Below, in pieces: positions 1 through 12,353 of a DNA stretch of 64,000 bases. The notes under the pieces are model-generated. The model did no database searches and had not been told where the DNA came from. It worked only from the letters and a program-made list of their open reading frames with translations. Made by a program: the position numbers and the translations under genes. This DNA is from Deltaproteobacteria bacterium (GTDB taxonomy: Bacteria > Myxococcota_A > UBA796 > GCA-2862545). The stretch is taken from NCBI GenBank assembly GCA_006226595.1, contig SBGP01000066.1, positions 62,001-126,000 on the forward strand, given 5' to 3'. Numbering within the stretch: the first letter of the stretch is position 1; every line of letters begins with the position of its first letter.

Positions 1-717
1 CTGCTCGATGGCGAGGAGGTCGTCGAGCGGTGGAGCATCAGCACGATCCAGCGCACCACCGACGAGTGCGGCGCCCTCGTACTCCAGCTGCTCGGTATGC
101 GCGGCCACTCCGCCGCGGACGTCGATGGCGTGATGATCTCGTCGGTCGTGCCGAGCGTGCTCTACAGCCTCGAGAAGGCCTGCCATCGCTACCTCGAGGT
201 CGAGCCGCTGGTCGTCGGGCGCAAGCTCAAGACCGGACTCAAGCTGCGCACCGACAACCCGCGCGAGGTCGGCTCGGACCGCATCGTCAACGCGGTCGCG
301 GCGCTGCACCTGTACGGGGGCCCGGTGGTCGTCGTCGACTTCGGCACGGCGATCACCGTCGACTGCGTGAACGAGAAGGGCGAGTACGTCGGTGGTGCCA
401 TCGCCCCGGGCTTCCGGATCAGCGAGGAAGCGCTGTTCGCGCGCACCGCCAAGCTCCCGCGGGTGGAGCTCGGTCGACCCGAGCGCGCCATCGGCACGAA
501 CACCATCGCCGCGATGCAGTCGGGGCTCTTCTGGGGCTACGTCGGCCTGGTCGACGGCCTGGTCTCCCGGTGCGTCACCGAGCTCGATGATCGGGCGCGC
601 GTCGTCGCCACGGGCGGCATGGCCGAACTGATTGGCGGCGCGGCCTCCACGGTGCAGGAGATCGAGCCGGATCTCACGCTGCTCGGCCTCGGGCTGTTGT
701 TCTCGCGCAATGCGTAG
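1..717 (+). CDS. coaX: Type III pantothenate kinase, 5'-truncated by window edge
   Basis: CoaX phosphorylates pantothenate with ATP, the first step of coenzyme A synthesis, in the cytoplasm. Frame 1 is open from base 1. The first visible residues (LLDGEEVVERWSIST) match the strand just after the N-terminal DxGNT nucleotide motif, so only about 10-15 residues plus the start codon lie outside the window. The substrate-site segment GSDRIVNA (near visible residue 91) and the second ASKHA phosphate motif DFGTAITVD (near 113) are intact. The visible 238 residues fit a family of about 255. The stop overlaps the start of the next gene by 8 bases, so the lipoprotein gene downstream is probably co-transcribed and coupled. 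Identification is firm; only the start is missing. Confidence 0.95.
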   Translation: MLDGEEVVERWSISTIQRTTDECGALVLQLLGMRGHSAADVDGVMISSVVPSVLYSLEKACHRYLEVEPLVVGRKLKTGLKLRTDNPREVGSDRIVNAVAALHLYGGPVVVVDFGTAITVDCVNEKGEYVGGAIAPGFRISEEALFARTAKLPRVELGRPERAIGTNTIAAMQSGLFWGYVGLVDGLVSRCVTELDDRARVVATGGMAELIGGAASTVQEIEPDLTLLGLGLLFSRNA

Positions 718-1420
718 GCTCGGCGCCGCGCTGTGCCTCGCGCTGCTCGCGTGTGGGCCCGCGGAGAAGACGCTCGCGACCCACGGCGGCATCGAGTGGC
801 GTGTGTCGCCGGCGAGTGACGAGGCGCGCGCGGTGCTCGAGCGGCGCCTGCACGATGCCGGCGCCTCGGGTGAGGTGCACGTCGACGGGACGGCGCTCGT
901 CGTCCAGGTCATCGGGCCCGACCCCGCCCTGCGCGAGCACTTGTTCGCGCACCCCGAGTTCTCCGTCCACGAGGTCGATGAGCACTACGACGAGCGCATG
1001 CTCGCCGAGCTCACCGGCACCCACGGTCACGCCGGGGCCTCGCTCGCGGGTGGGGCACGCTTTCTCCCCGGGCCCCCGCCGGTGGTCGTGCGGCCGGCCG
1101 AGCTGCGCACCGCGGACATCGCGTCGCTCGCGCGCGGCCAGGACGCTTCGGGGCAGGACATCGTCACCCTCCAGCTCACGGATCGCGGGCGCGAGCGCTT
1201 CGCGGCGATGACCACGCGCCTGGTCGGCCACCGGGCCGCGCTCGTCGTCGATGGTCGGCCGGTCGCGGTGCCAGTGATCCGCGAGGCGATCTCCGGAGGG
1301 AGGGTCGTGCTCTCCGGACTGCGCGAGGACGAGATCGCCGCGCTGCTTCCGCTCTCGAGCGGTGCGCTTCCCCAGCCGTTGAGCGTGGACGTCGAGCGCG
1401 TGGTCGGCCCTGCGCAGTAG
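710..1420 (+). CDS. Lipoprotein resembling a free-standing SecD P1 (base and head) domain
   Basis: A 236-residue exported lipoprotein. The chosen ATG gives MRRLGAALCLALLAC with a lipobox Cys at 15; an upstream in-frame ATG at 632 would bury this signal peptide inside the coaX reading frame. Residues about 30-90 (VLERRLHDAGASG, then TALVVQV) resemble the P1-base ferredoxin-like half of SecD. Residues about 150-232 carry the SecD P1-head pattern: VTLQLTDRGRERFAAMT, then a conserved hydrophobic VVDGRPVAVPVI and ISGG..VLSG, ending in a SGALPQPL-like stretch. No SecD membrane helices follow. SecD proper is encoded at 46042. The function is unknown. By analogy with the SecD P1 domain it may bind emerging unfolded proteins at the outer face of the inner membrane or in the periplasm; that is inference. 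Confidence 0.75.
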   Translation: MRRLGAALCLALLACGPAEKTLATHGGIEWRVSPASDEARAVLERRLHDAGASGEVHVDGTALVVQVIGPDPALREHLFAHPEFSVHEVDEHYDERMLAELTGTHGHAGASLAGGARFLPGPPPVVVRPAELRTADIASLARGQDASGQDIVTLQLTDRGRERFAAMTTRLVGHRAALVVDGRPVAVPVIREAISGGRVVLSGLREDEIAALLPLSSGALPQPLSVDVERVVGPAQ

Positions 1421-1429
1421 AGTGCGCGC

Positions 1430-2506
1430 ATGAGCACTCCCGAGATCCGTACCCCTCCCGAGACCCGCTGGACCTGTGGCGGCTGCGGCGCCTGCTGCCG
1501 TGGCTACAGCTTCGGTCCGGTGTCCGAGCGCATCATCAAGGGCCTCGAGGAGGCCGACATCGGCGCCCACTGGCCGCTTGCCGCGTCGCAGCCCTGGTAC
1601 CAGATCCAGGACGGTCCGACCGGCGAGGCCTACTACCTGGCCAAGGTCGACGACCACTGCATCTTCCTCCGCGACGACAACCTGTGCGCGGTGCACGCCG
1701 CGCTCGGCGCGGAGGCCAAGCCCGCGTTCTGCCGCGAGTTCCCGTTCCACCTGGTCGAAGACGAGCGGGGCTTGACCGCGGTGATTCGCGCCGACTGCAA
1801 GTCGTGGCACGAGAGCTTCGACAGCGCGGAGCCCGTGGCGGCCGACGCGGCCGAGGTGGCGGCGATGACGCGGGTCATGCCCATCCGCCAGTTCAAGGGC
1901 GACACCGTGCCCGTGCTCCCCGGCGTGGCCGTGCCGATGGGGCAGTGGCTCGAGCTCGAGGACGTCCTCGCTGCCGGCCTCGTGCGCGAGCGTCAGCCCG
2001 AGGCGCACATCGCGTGGATTCGCACTCAGCTCGTCCGCGCGGGGATGCCGTTGCCCGAGGAAGGAAACCCCGAGCGGGCCCGGATGGCTCAACAGGCGCT
2101 GCTCCAGGCGATGGCGATGATGATGCGTCGCGTGCTCGCGGAGGAGGGCCCGAACGAGCAACAGGCCGAGGCCGAGGAGCGGGCCCGTGCGGTCGAGCTC
2201 GTCCTGTCGCGACTCGGCGAGCCACTTCCCGCGCTCGACGACCGCGCGGTCGGCTTTCTCGGCGCCGCGCTCCGCTCGGTGTGGACCGGACGCTTGTGGA
2301 CCTCCGGCGGCGACGTCGCGGGAGGCCTGGGTCGCTGGCTTTTCCTCGTCACCTGCGCGCGCATCGAGGCAGGTGGGGACACGCTGACCGCCGCGGAGTT
2401 CTCGAAGACCTACCACCTGTGGCGCCGCTTCGCGGTGAACCGCACGATCGCGTGGACCCTCGAGAAGGCCCGCCCCGCGCTCGTCGATCTGTTCCTCACC
2501 GCATGA
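1430..2506 (+). CDS. YkgJ-type cysteine-cluster protein
   Basis: A 358-residue cytoplasmic protein of the YkgJ / UPF0153 kind, thought to hold a zinc or iron-sulfur centre. The N-terminus has CGGCGACC (Cys16, 19, 22, 23). Further cysteines sit in a CIFL..NLCAVH segment, in FCREFP and in DCKSW, as in the family's conserved eight-Cys core. The C-terminal half (from about residue 160) is alpha-helical and not recognisable. It starts 9 bases after the lipoprotein stop and overlaps the exonuclease start by ATGA, so it belongs to the same transcription unit. The enzymatic role of the family is not established and I do not assign one. Confidence 0.85.
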   Translation: MSTPEIRTPPETRWTCGGCGACCRGYSFGPVSERIIKGLEEADIGAHWPLAASQPWYQIQDGPTGEAYYLAKVDDHCIFLRDDNLCAVHAALGAEAKPAFCREFPFHLVEDERGLTAVIRADCKSWHESFDSAEPVAADAAEVAAMTRVMPIRQFKGDTVPVLPGVAVPMGQWLELEDVLAAGLVRERQPEAHIAWIRTQLVRAGMPLPEEGNPERARMAQQALLQAMAMMMRRVLAEEGPNEQQAEAEERARAVELVLSRLGEPLPALDDRAVGFLGAALRSVWTGRLWTSGGDVAGGLGRWLFLVTCARIEAGGDTLTAAEFSKTYHLWRRFAVNRTIAWTLEKARPALVDLFLTA

Positions 2507-3309
2507 GCTTCACCGGGCACGTCGTGGTCCTCGACTTCGAGGCCACCTGTGATGCCGGCCCGCCGCCGTCGCCGCAGGAGATCATCGAGTTTCCCTCGGT
2601 GCTGCTCTCACCCTCGCTCGAGGTGGTGGACGAGTTCGAGGCCTTCGTGCGCCCGGTGCACAACCCCCGGCTCACCCGGTTCTGCACCCGCCTGACGAGC
2701 ATCACGCAGGAACAGGTGGATGCCGCCGAGCCGTTCCCCGAGGTGCTCGCGCGCTACCTCGCCTGGCTCGCCGGCCACGGGATCACCGAGCCGGACCAGG
2801 CGCTGATCGCGACCTGCGGTGACTGGGATCTGCGGCGCATGTTCCCGGCGCAGCTCCGCGCCAGTGGCCTCGACACCGTGCCCCCGCTGTTCCGGCGGTG
2901 GATGAACGCCAAGCACCCGTTCGTGGAGTGCTTCCCGGAGGCTCGCCGCACGGGCATGGTCGGCATGCTCGAGGCGCTGGACCTGCCTCTGGAGGGGCAC
3001 CACCACCGCGGCATCGACGACAGCCGCAACCTCGCCGAGGTCGTGCGGGAGCTCGGACAGCGTGGCCATGCGCCGCGCGTCACCGCGAGCCTCGGCGCGG
3101 CGAGCTACCCGCCCATCCAGCTCGTGCTCGACCGGGACGGCCTGCGTCGCGGGGTGACCCTGTCGCGGCGCACGCGGCGAACCCTGCTCGGCCTCGCGAG
3201 CGAGCAGTTCGGAACCCGCGTGAACCGGGTGTTCAGCGACGGTCGGCCGATCTCCGAGGACGCCGACCTGTTCGACCTCCGCAGCGGCGCGGTGCTGAGC
3301 CTGTACTGA
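2503..3309 (+). CDS. DEDDh 3'-5' exonuclease with an extra C-terminal domain
   Basis: A 268-residue exonuclease of the ERI-1/KapD branch of the RNase T/DnaQ superfamily. It is expected to trim the 3' ends of RNA or DNA using two metal ions. Visible motifs are ExoI DFEAT (Asp11, Glu13), ExoII around the CGDWDLRRM segment, and Exo[14 protein letters not shown] (His about 167, Asp about 172). The usual catalytic core ends near residue 190. Some 65 further residues follow, with a pattern of short strands ([30 protein letters not shown], a terminal GAVLSLY) that looks like a small ubiquitin- or doublecortin-like fold; this last point is inference. The ATG overlaps the preceding stop by 4 bases. 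Confidence 0.87.
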   Translation: MSFTGHVVVLDFEATCDAGPPPSPQEIIEFPSVLLSPSLEVVDEFEAFVRPVHNPRLTRFCTRLTSITQEQVDAAEPFPEVLARYLAWLAGHGITEPDQALIATCGDWDLRRMFPAQLRASGLDTVPPLFRRWMNAKHPFVECFPEARRTGMVGMLEALDLPLEGHHHRGIDDSRNLAEVVRELGQRGHAPRVTASLGAASYPPIQLVLDRDGLRRGVTLSRRTRRTLLGLASEQFGTRVNRVFSDGRPISEDADLFDLRSGAVLSLY

Positions 3310-3418
3310 CCGGGTCACGGCGTGCTTCCTGTCACCGCACCGCCCCTTGCTTCGGCCCCTGAGACCGCATACCCAAGGCCTCTTTCCCCGGACGGTTCCG
3401 GGACCCGGAGGCCCCTCG

Positions 3419-4300
3419 ATGAGCGGCAAGGTGAAGACGTTCCAGGAGCTGATCCTGACCCTGGAGCGCTATTGGGCAGATCAGGGCTGCGTGCTGCTGC
3501 AGCCCCACGACATGAACATGGGCGCGGGCACGTTCCACCCCGCGACGTTCCTGCGTAGCCTCGGTCCGAAGCCGTGGCGCTGCGCGTACGTCCAGCCCTG
3601 TCGCCGCCCGGGTGACGCCCGCTATGGCGAGAACCCGAACCGCTTGGGTCACTACTACCAGTACCAGGTCATCCTCAAGCCTTCGCCGCCGAACAGCCAG
3701 GAGCTGTACCTCGGCAGCCTCGAGGCCATCGGGCTCAACCTCCGCGAGCACGACGTTCGCTTCGTCGAGGACGACTGGGAGAGCCCGACGCTGGGTGCGT
3801 GGGGCCTCGGCTGGGAAGTGTGGATGGACGGCATGGAGGTCACGCAGTTCACGTACTTCCAGCAGGTCGGTGGCATCAGCTGCAACCCCGTGCCCGTCGA
3901 GCTCACCTACGGCCTCGAGCGCCTCGCGATGTACCTGCAGGGCGTGGACAACGTCTACGACCTCGAGTGGGTCGAGGGCGTGAAGTACGGCGACGTGTTC
4001 CACCGCAACGAGGTCGAGCAGTCCAGGTACAACTTCGAGCACGCGGACACCGCGGTGCTCTTCGAGCAGTTCAACGCGACCTTCGCCGAGTGCCGCCGCC
4101 TGTGCGACCTCGGCCTCGCGCTGCCCGCGTACGACCAGTGCATCGCCACCTCGCACGCGTTCAACCTGCTCGATTCCCGCGGCGCGATCAGCGTCGCCGA
4201 GCGCCAGCAGTACATCCGCCGCATTCGCGAGCTGGCTTGCGCCTGCGCCGAGGCGTGGGTCGCCGGGATCGACGCGGAAGCCCAGGAGGTGTCGGCATGA
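3419..4300 (+). CDS. glyQ: Glycine--tRNA ligase alpha subunit
   Basis: Catalytic alpha subunit (293 residues) of the bacterial alpha2beta2 glycyl-tRNA synthetase, which charges tRNA-Gly with glycine and ATP. Class II motifs are clear: the [15 protein letters not shown] segment, [19 protein letters not shown], and [19 protein letters not shown]. The ATG at 3419 was chosen over an in-frame ATG at 3347 because it gives the standard N-terminus ([12 protein letters not shown]) and has GGAGG 8 bases upstream. The stop overlaps the glyS start (ATGA). A 109-base gap precedes it, so a promoter is likely there, but I could not identify a convincing one. Confidence 0.98.
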   Translation: MSGKVKTFQELILTLERYWADQGCVLLQPHDMNMGAGTFHPATFLRSLGPKPWRCAYVQPCRRPGDARYGENPNRLGHYYQYQVILKPSPPNSQELYLGSLEAIGLNLREHDVRFVEDDWESPTLGAWGLGWEVWMDGMEVTQFTYFQQVGGISCNPVPVELTYGLERLAMYLQGVDNVYDLEWVEGVKYGDVFHRNEVEQSRYNFEHADTAVLFEQFNATFAECRRLCDLGLALPAYDQCIATSHAFNLLDSRGAISVAERQQYIRRIRELACACAEAWVAGIDAEAQEVSA

Positions 4301-6402
4301 GCGAGCTGTTCATCGAGCTCTTCTGCGAGGAGCTGCCGCCGAGCTTCGTGCGTCCGGCCCTCGACTCGCTGACCAAGGGCCTGCTCGGACTCCTCGAGGG
4401 CGTCGAGCACGGTGCGGTCCGTACCTGGGCTACTCCTCGTCGCCTCGCGGTGTCGATCGCCGATGTTGCGGCGGGACGGCCGGCCACCGAGGCGCTGGTC
4501 ACGGGTCCGCCGGCGGACCGCGCGTGGGTCGATGGCGCGTGGACAAAGGCGGCGATCGGTTTTGCACGCGGCAAGGGCGTGGACGAGTCCGCGCTCGAGA
4601 TCGTCGATACCAAGCGCGGCAAGGTGGTGGCGGCGCGCGTGCGCGAGGGCGGCGAGCGGGCGTATGACCTGATCGCCGCGGGCCTCGAGGGCGTCGTGCT
4701 CGGCATCCCGTTCCGCAAGTCGATGGAGTGGGGGAGTGGCGGTCTGCGCTTCGGTCGCCCGCTGCACCGCGTGAGCGCGCTGCTCGGCGGCGAGGTCGTG
4801 AACACAACCGTCGGCGGGATCCGCACGGGTGCTTCGACCGAGGGCCACCGCCTGGCCTCCGACCGCGAGTTCGCGTTCACCGGCTCCGCGGACTGGGCCG
4901 ACGGGCTGCGGGCGCGCCAGGTCGAGCCCGATCTCGAGGACCGCGCGGAAATCATCCGCGGCATCCTCGACGAGGTCGAGTCCGAGCTCGGCTGTGACCG
5001 CATCGAGGACCCCGAGCTGTTCGAGGAGGTCCTGCACCTCGTCGAGTGGCCGGTGAAGGTCATCGGCACGATCGACCAGGACCTGCTGCACCTGCCGCCC
5101 CGGCTGCTCGTCGAGGCGATGAAGAAGCATCAGCGCTACTTCCCCGTGTTCGAGGGCGGGCGACTGACGAACCGCTTCGTGGTCATCGCCAACAACCCGT
5201 GGGCCGACCTCGAGCTCGTCGCGGAGGGCAACGCGCGCGTGCTCCGACCGCGCTTCTACGACGCCCGCTTCTTCTATGAGGAGGACAAGAAGACCTCCCT
5301 CGAGGCCCACGCGGCCAAGCTCGTGAAGATGCGCTGGATCCGCGGCCTCGGTACCGTCGCCGACAAGGGACAGCGCCTCGGTCGCCTGTGCGAGGCCCTC
5401 GCTGCCTCCTTTGGCGCGGACCCCGAGAGCGCGCGCCGGGCCGGTGAGCTCGCCAAGGGCGACCTGTTCACCCTCATGGTCGGCGAGTTCCCCGAGCTCC
5501 AGGGCCACATGGGCAAGCTGTACGCCGAGGCAGGCGGCGAGCGCGAGGCCGTCTCCATCGCCATCGAGGAGCACTACCTGCCGCGCTTCGCCGACGACGA
5601 CGTCGCGAGCACCCCCGAGGGCATCACCGCCGCGGTCGCCGACCGCCTCGACACGCTCGTCGGCTGCTTCGGTATCGGCCTCAAGCCCAAGGGCGGCGAC
5701 CCGCAGGGGCTGCGTCGGGCCGCGCTTGGCGTAGTGCGCACGCTGATCGCCAACGGCTTCGACCTCGATCTCGGCTCGCTCTTCCACATCGCGCTCGACG
5801 TGTTTCACCAGACCGCGGGTGGCGCCGAGGGGTTCGAGGCCTGGACCAAGGTCCACGGGGACGGACAGACCACTGCCCAGGACGCGGACGAGCTCGTGGC
5901 CGAGCTGGTCGAGTTCACCCTCGCGCGCTTCAGCGCCTCCGAGGTCGCGGACGGCGCGTCCGCGGATGTCGTCGATGCGGTGCTCGCCGTGTCCAAGCCG
6001 CACCCGCTGGACCTGCACAACAAGGTCTCCGCCATCAAGGGCGTCGCGGGCACCGACGAGTTCGGCGCGATCATGGAGACCTTCAAGCGCGTGCTCAACA
6101 TCACCAAGGACGAGCAGGTGGGCGCGCCCGCGCCCTCGAAGCTGCGCGAACCCGCCGAGAAGGCGCTTGGTGACGCCATCGCTCGGGTGTCGAGCAGTGC
6201 GGCGCTGACCGCGGTCGAGCCCGACTACCCGGCCGTGCTCTCCGAGGTACTCTCCCTGCGTGAGCCGGTGGACCAGTTCTTCGTCGACCTGATGGTCAAC
6301 CACGACGATCCCGAGATTCGGGCAGTCCGACTCGGCCTTCTCTCTCAGGTCTCCGGCCTGTTCCGCCGGGTCGCTGACTTCTCCCGCATCTCCACTCGAT
6401 GA
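4297..6402 (+). CDS. glyS: Glycine--tRNA ligase beta subunit
   Basis: Beta subunit (701 residues) of the heterotetrameric glycyl-tRNA synthetase. It provides tRNA recognition and the HD-like and anticodon-binding regions that complete the alpha subunit. The N-terminus [15 protein letters not shown], the [15 protein letters not shown] segment and the [13 protein letters not shown] segment are typical, and the length matches the family (about 690). The ATG overlaps the glyQ stop by 4 bases, giving translational coupling and a 1:1 subunit supply. ppdK begins 10 bases after its stop, so the three genes probably share a transcript. Confidence 0.98.
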   Translation: MSELFIELFCEELPPSFVRPALDSLTKGLLGLLEGVEHGAVRTWATPRRLAVSIADVAAGRPATEALVTGPPADRAWVDGAWTKAAIGFARGKGVDESALEIVDTKRGKVVAARVREGGERAYDLIAAGLEGVVLGIPFRKSMEWGSGGLRFGRPLHRVSALLGGEVVNTTVGGIRTGASTEGHRLASDREFAFTGSADWADGLRARQVEPDLEDRAEIIRGILDEVESELGCDRIEDPELFEEVLHLVEWPVKVIGTIDQDLLHLPPRLLVEAMKKHQRYFPVFEGGRLTNRFVVIANNPWADLELVAEGNARVLRPRFYDARFFYEEDKKTSLEAHAAKLVKMRWIRGLGTVADKGQRLGRLCEALAASFGADPESARRAGELAKGDLFTLMVGEFPELQGHMGKLYAEAGGEREAVSIAIEEHYLPRFADDDVASTPEGITAAVADRLDTLVGCFGIGLKPKGGDPQGLRRAALGVVRTLIANGFDLDLGSLFHIALDVFHQTAGGAEGFEAWTKVHGDGQTTAQDADELVAELVEFTLARFSASEVADGASADVVDAVLAVSKPHPLDLHNKVSAIKGVAGTDEFGAIMETFKRVLNITKDEQVGAPAPSKLREPAEKALGDAIARVSSSAALTAVEPDYPAVLSEVLSLREPVDQFFVDLMVNHDDPEIRAVRLGLLSQVSGLFRRVADFSRISTR

Positions 6403-6412
6403 GAGGCACGTG

Positions 6413-9085
<2,673 letters not shown>

Positions 9086-9108
9086 TCGCCGCTCGACCGA
9101 CTGAGCGA

Positions 9109-9142
9109 ACGAGCCCTCCCAGGCGACTGCCGAGGAGGGCTC
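9109..9142. terminator. Stem-loop between convergent ppdK and the MopE-like gene
   Basis: A 9-bp perfect stem, GAGCCCTCC with GGAGGGCTC (9111-9119 and 9134-9142), and a 14-base loop. It lies in the 76-base gap between two convergent genes. There is no clear T-run on either strand, so termination in either direction is plausible but unproven. Confidence 0.45.
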
Positions 9143-9161
9143 TCGTGCGTATGGGGCCAGA

Positions 9162-11141
9162 CTAGCGGTACAGCATGTACATCGTCGCGCCCTTGCGGGT
9201 GGTGCGGAAGTCCGGGTCGAACAGGTCGACGCCGCGGTTGTTGTACGTGTTGTCCATGCCGGCGGCGAAGCCCGTCGCGCCGTAGCCGCCGTCGTCGTCG
9301 AGGTTGAACGCAGTGACGGTGATGTCGTCGCCGATGATGCGCTCGTCGGTCATCTCGTCGTACCAGAAGACGCGACACGGACCGTCGCTGCCGCTCCACA
9401 GCTGGCACGGCGCGAGCAGCTCGGTGGTCGAGGCGCGCACCGGGTTCCACGCGTCGCCGTAGTTGTCGAGGCGGAACGAGCGCTGCTGATGGTTGACGAA
9501 GGCGTCGAACGCATCGTCCGAGGTCGAGTTGCCGGCCACGAACTCCCACGTCGCCCAGCGGTCCACGGAGGCGGCCACCATGAGCTCGGAGGGCGTGGAG
9601 GAGGGGATGCGCGCGAAGCAGGCGGGGTCGCTGAACGCGGTGCACTCGCTGAGGTGCTGCCCGAGCATGTCGTCGCCGTTGTTCACGAGTGACGGGTCGA
9701 GCGTGCCCTGCGCGAGGTGCCACCAGAACAGGGTCCAGCCGCCGCCGTCGATGTTCATGTCGCACCACGCATCGAAGGCTGCACGGCCGCTGTTCGGGCC
9801 GTCCGGGTCGATGGTGTAGGTGCCGGTGTCGAGGGTGGGGTCGGCCTCGTGGATGGCGGAGCAGTCCTCGCAGATCACGCCGTTGAGCGGGTCTTCGTCG
9901 CAGTCGTGGTCGATGGCGTCGCACTGCTCGGCGTTTCCGGGGAAGCGTGCCGGGTCGTCGTCGTCGCAGTCGTCGTCGCAGCTGCTCACGCTGTCGTTGT
10001 CGGCGTCGTCGTAGTTGAGGTCCGCGTCCCCGTCGTCGCAGTCGAGCGGGTCGCTGGGCGCCGGGAGCCACTCGTTCGTGCCGGCCTCGATGTCCGGGTC
10101 CTCACAGGCCGTAGTGGTCCAGTCGACCGTGTAGCCGTCGCCATCTTCGTCGAGGTACCAGGTGGCCTCGACGTCCTCGTCGATCCAGCCGTCGCAGTCG
10201 TTGTCGTCGCCGTCGCAGCTGAGCTCGTCGGCCTCGTACCCGGTGATCTGCGTGTAGTCGGGCTCGACGAAGCCCGTGCCATCACAGACCTTTTCGGCGC
10301 CGAAGCACACGCCCTGCTGGTTGTCGGCGAAGGGCGGGTTGCTCACATCGTCGACGACGTTGTTGCAGTCGTTGTCGTAGCCATCGCAGATGTCGACGGT
10401 GATGTTGGGGGAGCAGGCGGCGCCGCAGGCGTTCGGATCGTCGTCGCAGTCCTGGTCCGCGGGCACGCCGTCGCCGTCCGCGTCGATGGGACCGGGATCC
10501 GTGTCCGTATCGGCGTCGGTATCTGCGTCCGCGTCGGTATCCGCATCCGCGTCGGTATCGGCGTCCGCGTCGGTATCCGCATCCGCGTCGGTATCGGCGT
10601 CCGCGTCGGTATCCGCATCGGCGTCGGTATCGGCATCGGCGTCGGTGTCTGCGTCTGCGTCGGTATCGGCGTCCGCGTCGGTATCCGCATCGGCGTCGGT
10701 ATCCGCATCCGCGTCGGTATCTGCGTCTGCGTCGGTATCCGCATCGGCGTCGGTATCCGCATCGGCGTCGGTATCCGCATCGGCGTCGGTGTCGGCATCG
10801 GCGTCGGTATCCGCATCGGCGTCGGTATCCGCATCGGCGTCGGTGTCGGCATCCGCGTCGGTGTCCGCATCCGCGTCGGTGTCCGCATCGGCGTCGGTGT
10901 CCGCATCCGCGTCGGTGTCCGCATCGGCGTCGGTGTCGGTGTCCGCGTCGGTGTCGGCGTCCGCGTCCGCGTCGGTATCCGAGTCTGCGTCGGTGTCGGA
11001 GTCCGCGTCGGTATCGGTGTCCGTGTCGGTCTCCGAGGTGTCGGTGATGCCGGTGTCGGTCGCGGTGGTCGCGGTGTCGAACAGCGGATCACGGCACGCA
11101 CTCGCGAGCACGAGCAGGGTCGACAGGTGGACGAGGCGCAT
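9162..11141 (-). CDS. MopE-like Asp-rich repeat lipoprotein with fibrinogen-like C-terminus
   Basis: A 659-residue surface lipoprotein: signal peptide [16 protein letters not shown] with lipobox Cys16. Residues 38-215 are almost only Asp, Thr and Ala in a TDADAD repeat, a highly acidic and probably extended, calcium-binding stalk. Residues 216 to about 410 carry MopE-type metal-binding motifs ([36 protein letters not shown]). The C-terminal 220 residues start with [10 protein letters not shown] and contain [15 protein letters not shown], the hallmark of fibrinogen-like globular domains, and end in TMYMLYR. The likely role is adhesion or carbohydrate/ligand binding at the cell surface. It is monocistronic between a convergent and a co-oriented gene, and a GGAGGAAT sequence lies just ahead of the ATG. 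Confidence 0.88.
   Translation of the reverse strand: MRLVHLSTLLVLASACRDPLFDTATTATDTGITDTSETDTDTDTDADSDTDADSDTDADADADTDADTDTDADADTDADADTDADADTDADADTDADADTDADADTDADADTDADADTDADADTDADADTDADADTDADADTDADADTDADADTDADADTDADADTDADADTDADADTDADADTDADADTDADADTDADADTDADADTDADTDTDPGPIDADGDGVPADQDCDDDPNACGAACSPNITVDICDGYDNDCNNVVDDVSNPPFADNQQGVCFGAEKVCDGTGFVEPDYTQITGYEADELSCDGDDNDCDGWIDEDVEATWYLDEDGDGYTVDWTTTACEDPDIEAGTNEWLPAPSDPLDCDDGDADLNYDDADNDSVSSCDDDCDDDDPARFPGNAEQCDAIDHDCDEDPLNGVICEDCSAIHEADPTLDTGTYTIDPDGPNSGRAAFDAWCDMNIDGGGWTLFWWHLAQGTLDPSLVNNGDDMLGQHLSECTAFSDPACFARIPSSTPSELMVAASVDRWATWEFVAGNSTSDDAFDAFVNHQQRSFRLDNYGDAWNPVRASTTELLAPCQLWSGSDGPCRVFWYDEMTDERIIGDDITVTAFNLDDDGGYGATGFAAGMDNTYNNRGVDLFDPDFRTTRKGATMYMLYR
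10497..11030 (-). repeat. In-frame 18-bp tandem repeat encoding TDADAD
   Basis: About two dozen tandem 18-base units lie between 10512 and 10940; on the plus strand each is marked by GCGTCGGT. They are flanked by more degenerate 6- and 12-base units. Third codon positions vary between units (GGTATC, GGTGTC; GCATCG, GCATCC, GCGTCC), so the array is diverged rather than freshly expanded. Because the period is a multiple of three, gain or loss of units changes stalk length without a frameshift. The complementary strand also stays open across it, which creates a long spurious ORF. Confidence 0.9.
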
Positions 11142-11201
11142 GAGGAATTCCTCCGGTCGTCCATGGTAGTCCGAATCGAGGCCGCTCGCCGGAAACCTGC
11201 G

Positions 11202-12353
11202 CTACAGCCCGATCCCCCGCGCGATGATCTCGCGCATGATCTCGTTGGTGCCGCCGCCGATCGGGAGCAGTCGGGCGTCGCGAGCGAGGCGTTCGACCAG
11301 GGTTTCGCGCATGTAGCCCATGCCTCCGAAGACCTGTACCGCCTCCCAGCACACATCGCGGGCCACCGCGGCGGCGTGGTTCTTGGCCTGCGCGACCTCG
11401 AGCATCGCAGGCTCCCCGCGTCGCATGCGGTCGGCGCAGGCATAGGTGAGTGCCTTGGCGCTGTTCACCTGGGTGACCATGTCGGCGAGCTTGTGGCGGA
11501 TGGCCTGAAAGCGCGCGATCGGTCGGCCGAAGGCCTCGCGCTGCTTGGCGTAGGCGATGGCCTCGTCGACGGCGAGCTCGGCCAGTGCGTGGCCGTTGAC
11601 CGCGAGCATGAGTCGCTCGCCCTCGAAGTTCTTCATCAGCGCGATGAAGCCGCTGCCTTCTGGCCCGATGCGGTTCTCGGCAGGCACGCGCACGCCGTCG
11701 AAGGCGAGCTCGGCCGTGTCGGAGGCCCACCACCCGGTCTTCTTCAGCGCGCGGCTGACCTCGAAGCCCTTCATGCCGCGCTCGACGACGAAGAAGGTGA
11801 GGCCCTGGTGCGGGTCGTCGCCGGTGCGGGCGAGCACGGTCACGTAGTCGGCGCGCACGCCAGAGGTGATGAAGGTCTTGGACCCGTCGAGGATGTAGTC
11901 TTCCCCGTCTCGCACCGCGCGGGTACGGACGCCGGCGACGTCGCTGCCGGTTCCGGGCTCGGTGATGGCGAGGGCGGCGATCTTGTCGCCTGCGAGCACG
12001 GGCGGCATGAAGCGCTGACGCTGCGCCTCGCTGCCGAGGTGGAGGATGGGGGGGAGGGCGATGGACAGCGAGCCCAGCCCGACACAGGTCCCCGTGCTCC
12101 CTCCGCGCTGCAGCTCCTCGCCGGCGATCACGCCGTGGAACACGTCGCCGCCGCCGCCGCCGTACGCCTCGGGCCAGCTCGGCGCGAGCACCCCCGCATC
12201 GGCCGCCGCTTTGTACAGCTCCCGAGGGAACTCGCCAGCCTCCTCCCACTCGGTGGCATGCGGCGCGATGTGCTCTGCGGCGAACCGCCGGCACACGTCG
12301 CGAAACGCGGTGTGGGTGTCGTCGAAGTAGCCGTCGAAGAGCGCGGTATTCAC
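11202..12353 (-). CDS. Acyl-CoA dehydrogenase
   Basis: An FAD-dependent enzyme (383 residues) that makes the trans-2,3 double bond of an acyl-CoA, the first step of beta-oxidation or of a branched-chain/aryl-acyl route. Family signatures are present: ALAITEPGTGSDVAG, the FITSG segment, TGWWASDTAELAF, YAKQREAFGRPIA and the C-terminal QVFGGMGYMRE with LARDARLLPIGGGTNEIMR. The GTG start (VNTALFDGYFDDTH) overlaps the kinase stop by GTGA, and no suitable ATG exists. Coupling to a signalling kinase rather than to the fad genes at 15-18 kb is odd. The substrate chain length cannot be read from sequence. Confidence 0.95.
   Translation of the reverse strand: MNTALFDGYFDDTHTAFRDVCRRFAAEHIAPHATEWEEAGEFPRELYKAAADAGVLAPSWPEAYGGGGGDVFHGVIAGEELQRGGSTGTCVGLGSLSIALPPILHLGSEAQRQRFMPPVLAGDKIAALAITEPGTGSDVAGVRTRAVRDGEDYILDGSKTFITSGVRADYVTVLARTGDDPHQGLTFFVVERGMKGFEVSRALKKTGWWASDTAELAFDGVRVPAENRIGPEGSGFIALMKNFEGERLMLAVNGHALAELAVDEAIAYAKQREAFGRPIARFQAIRHKLADMVTQVNSAKALTYACADRMRRGEPAMLEVAQAKNHAAAVARDVCWEAVQVFGGMGYMRETLVERLARDARLLPIGGGTNEIMREIIARGIGL

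Noticed and set aside
674-2416. Minus-strand frame of 580 codons opposite the SecD-P1-like and YkgJ-type genes
   Set aside because: Composition is Arg/Gly/His-rich with no motif, while the plus strand encodes conserved proteins in a coupled operon.
3955-6303. Minus-strand frame of 782 codons opposite glyS
   Set aside because: A GC-rich shadow frame: glyQ and glyS on the plus strand are unmistakable.
10497-11030. Regular repeats that could suggest a CRISPR array
   Set aside because: Units are 18 bases, contiguous, in frame, and have no unique spacers. They encode an Asp-rich stalk.
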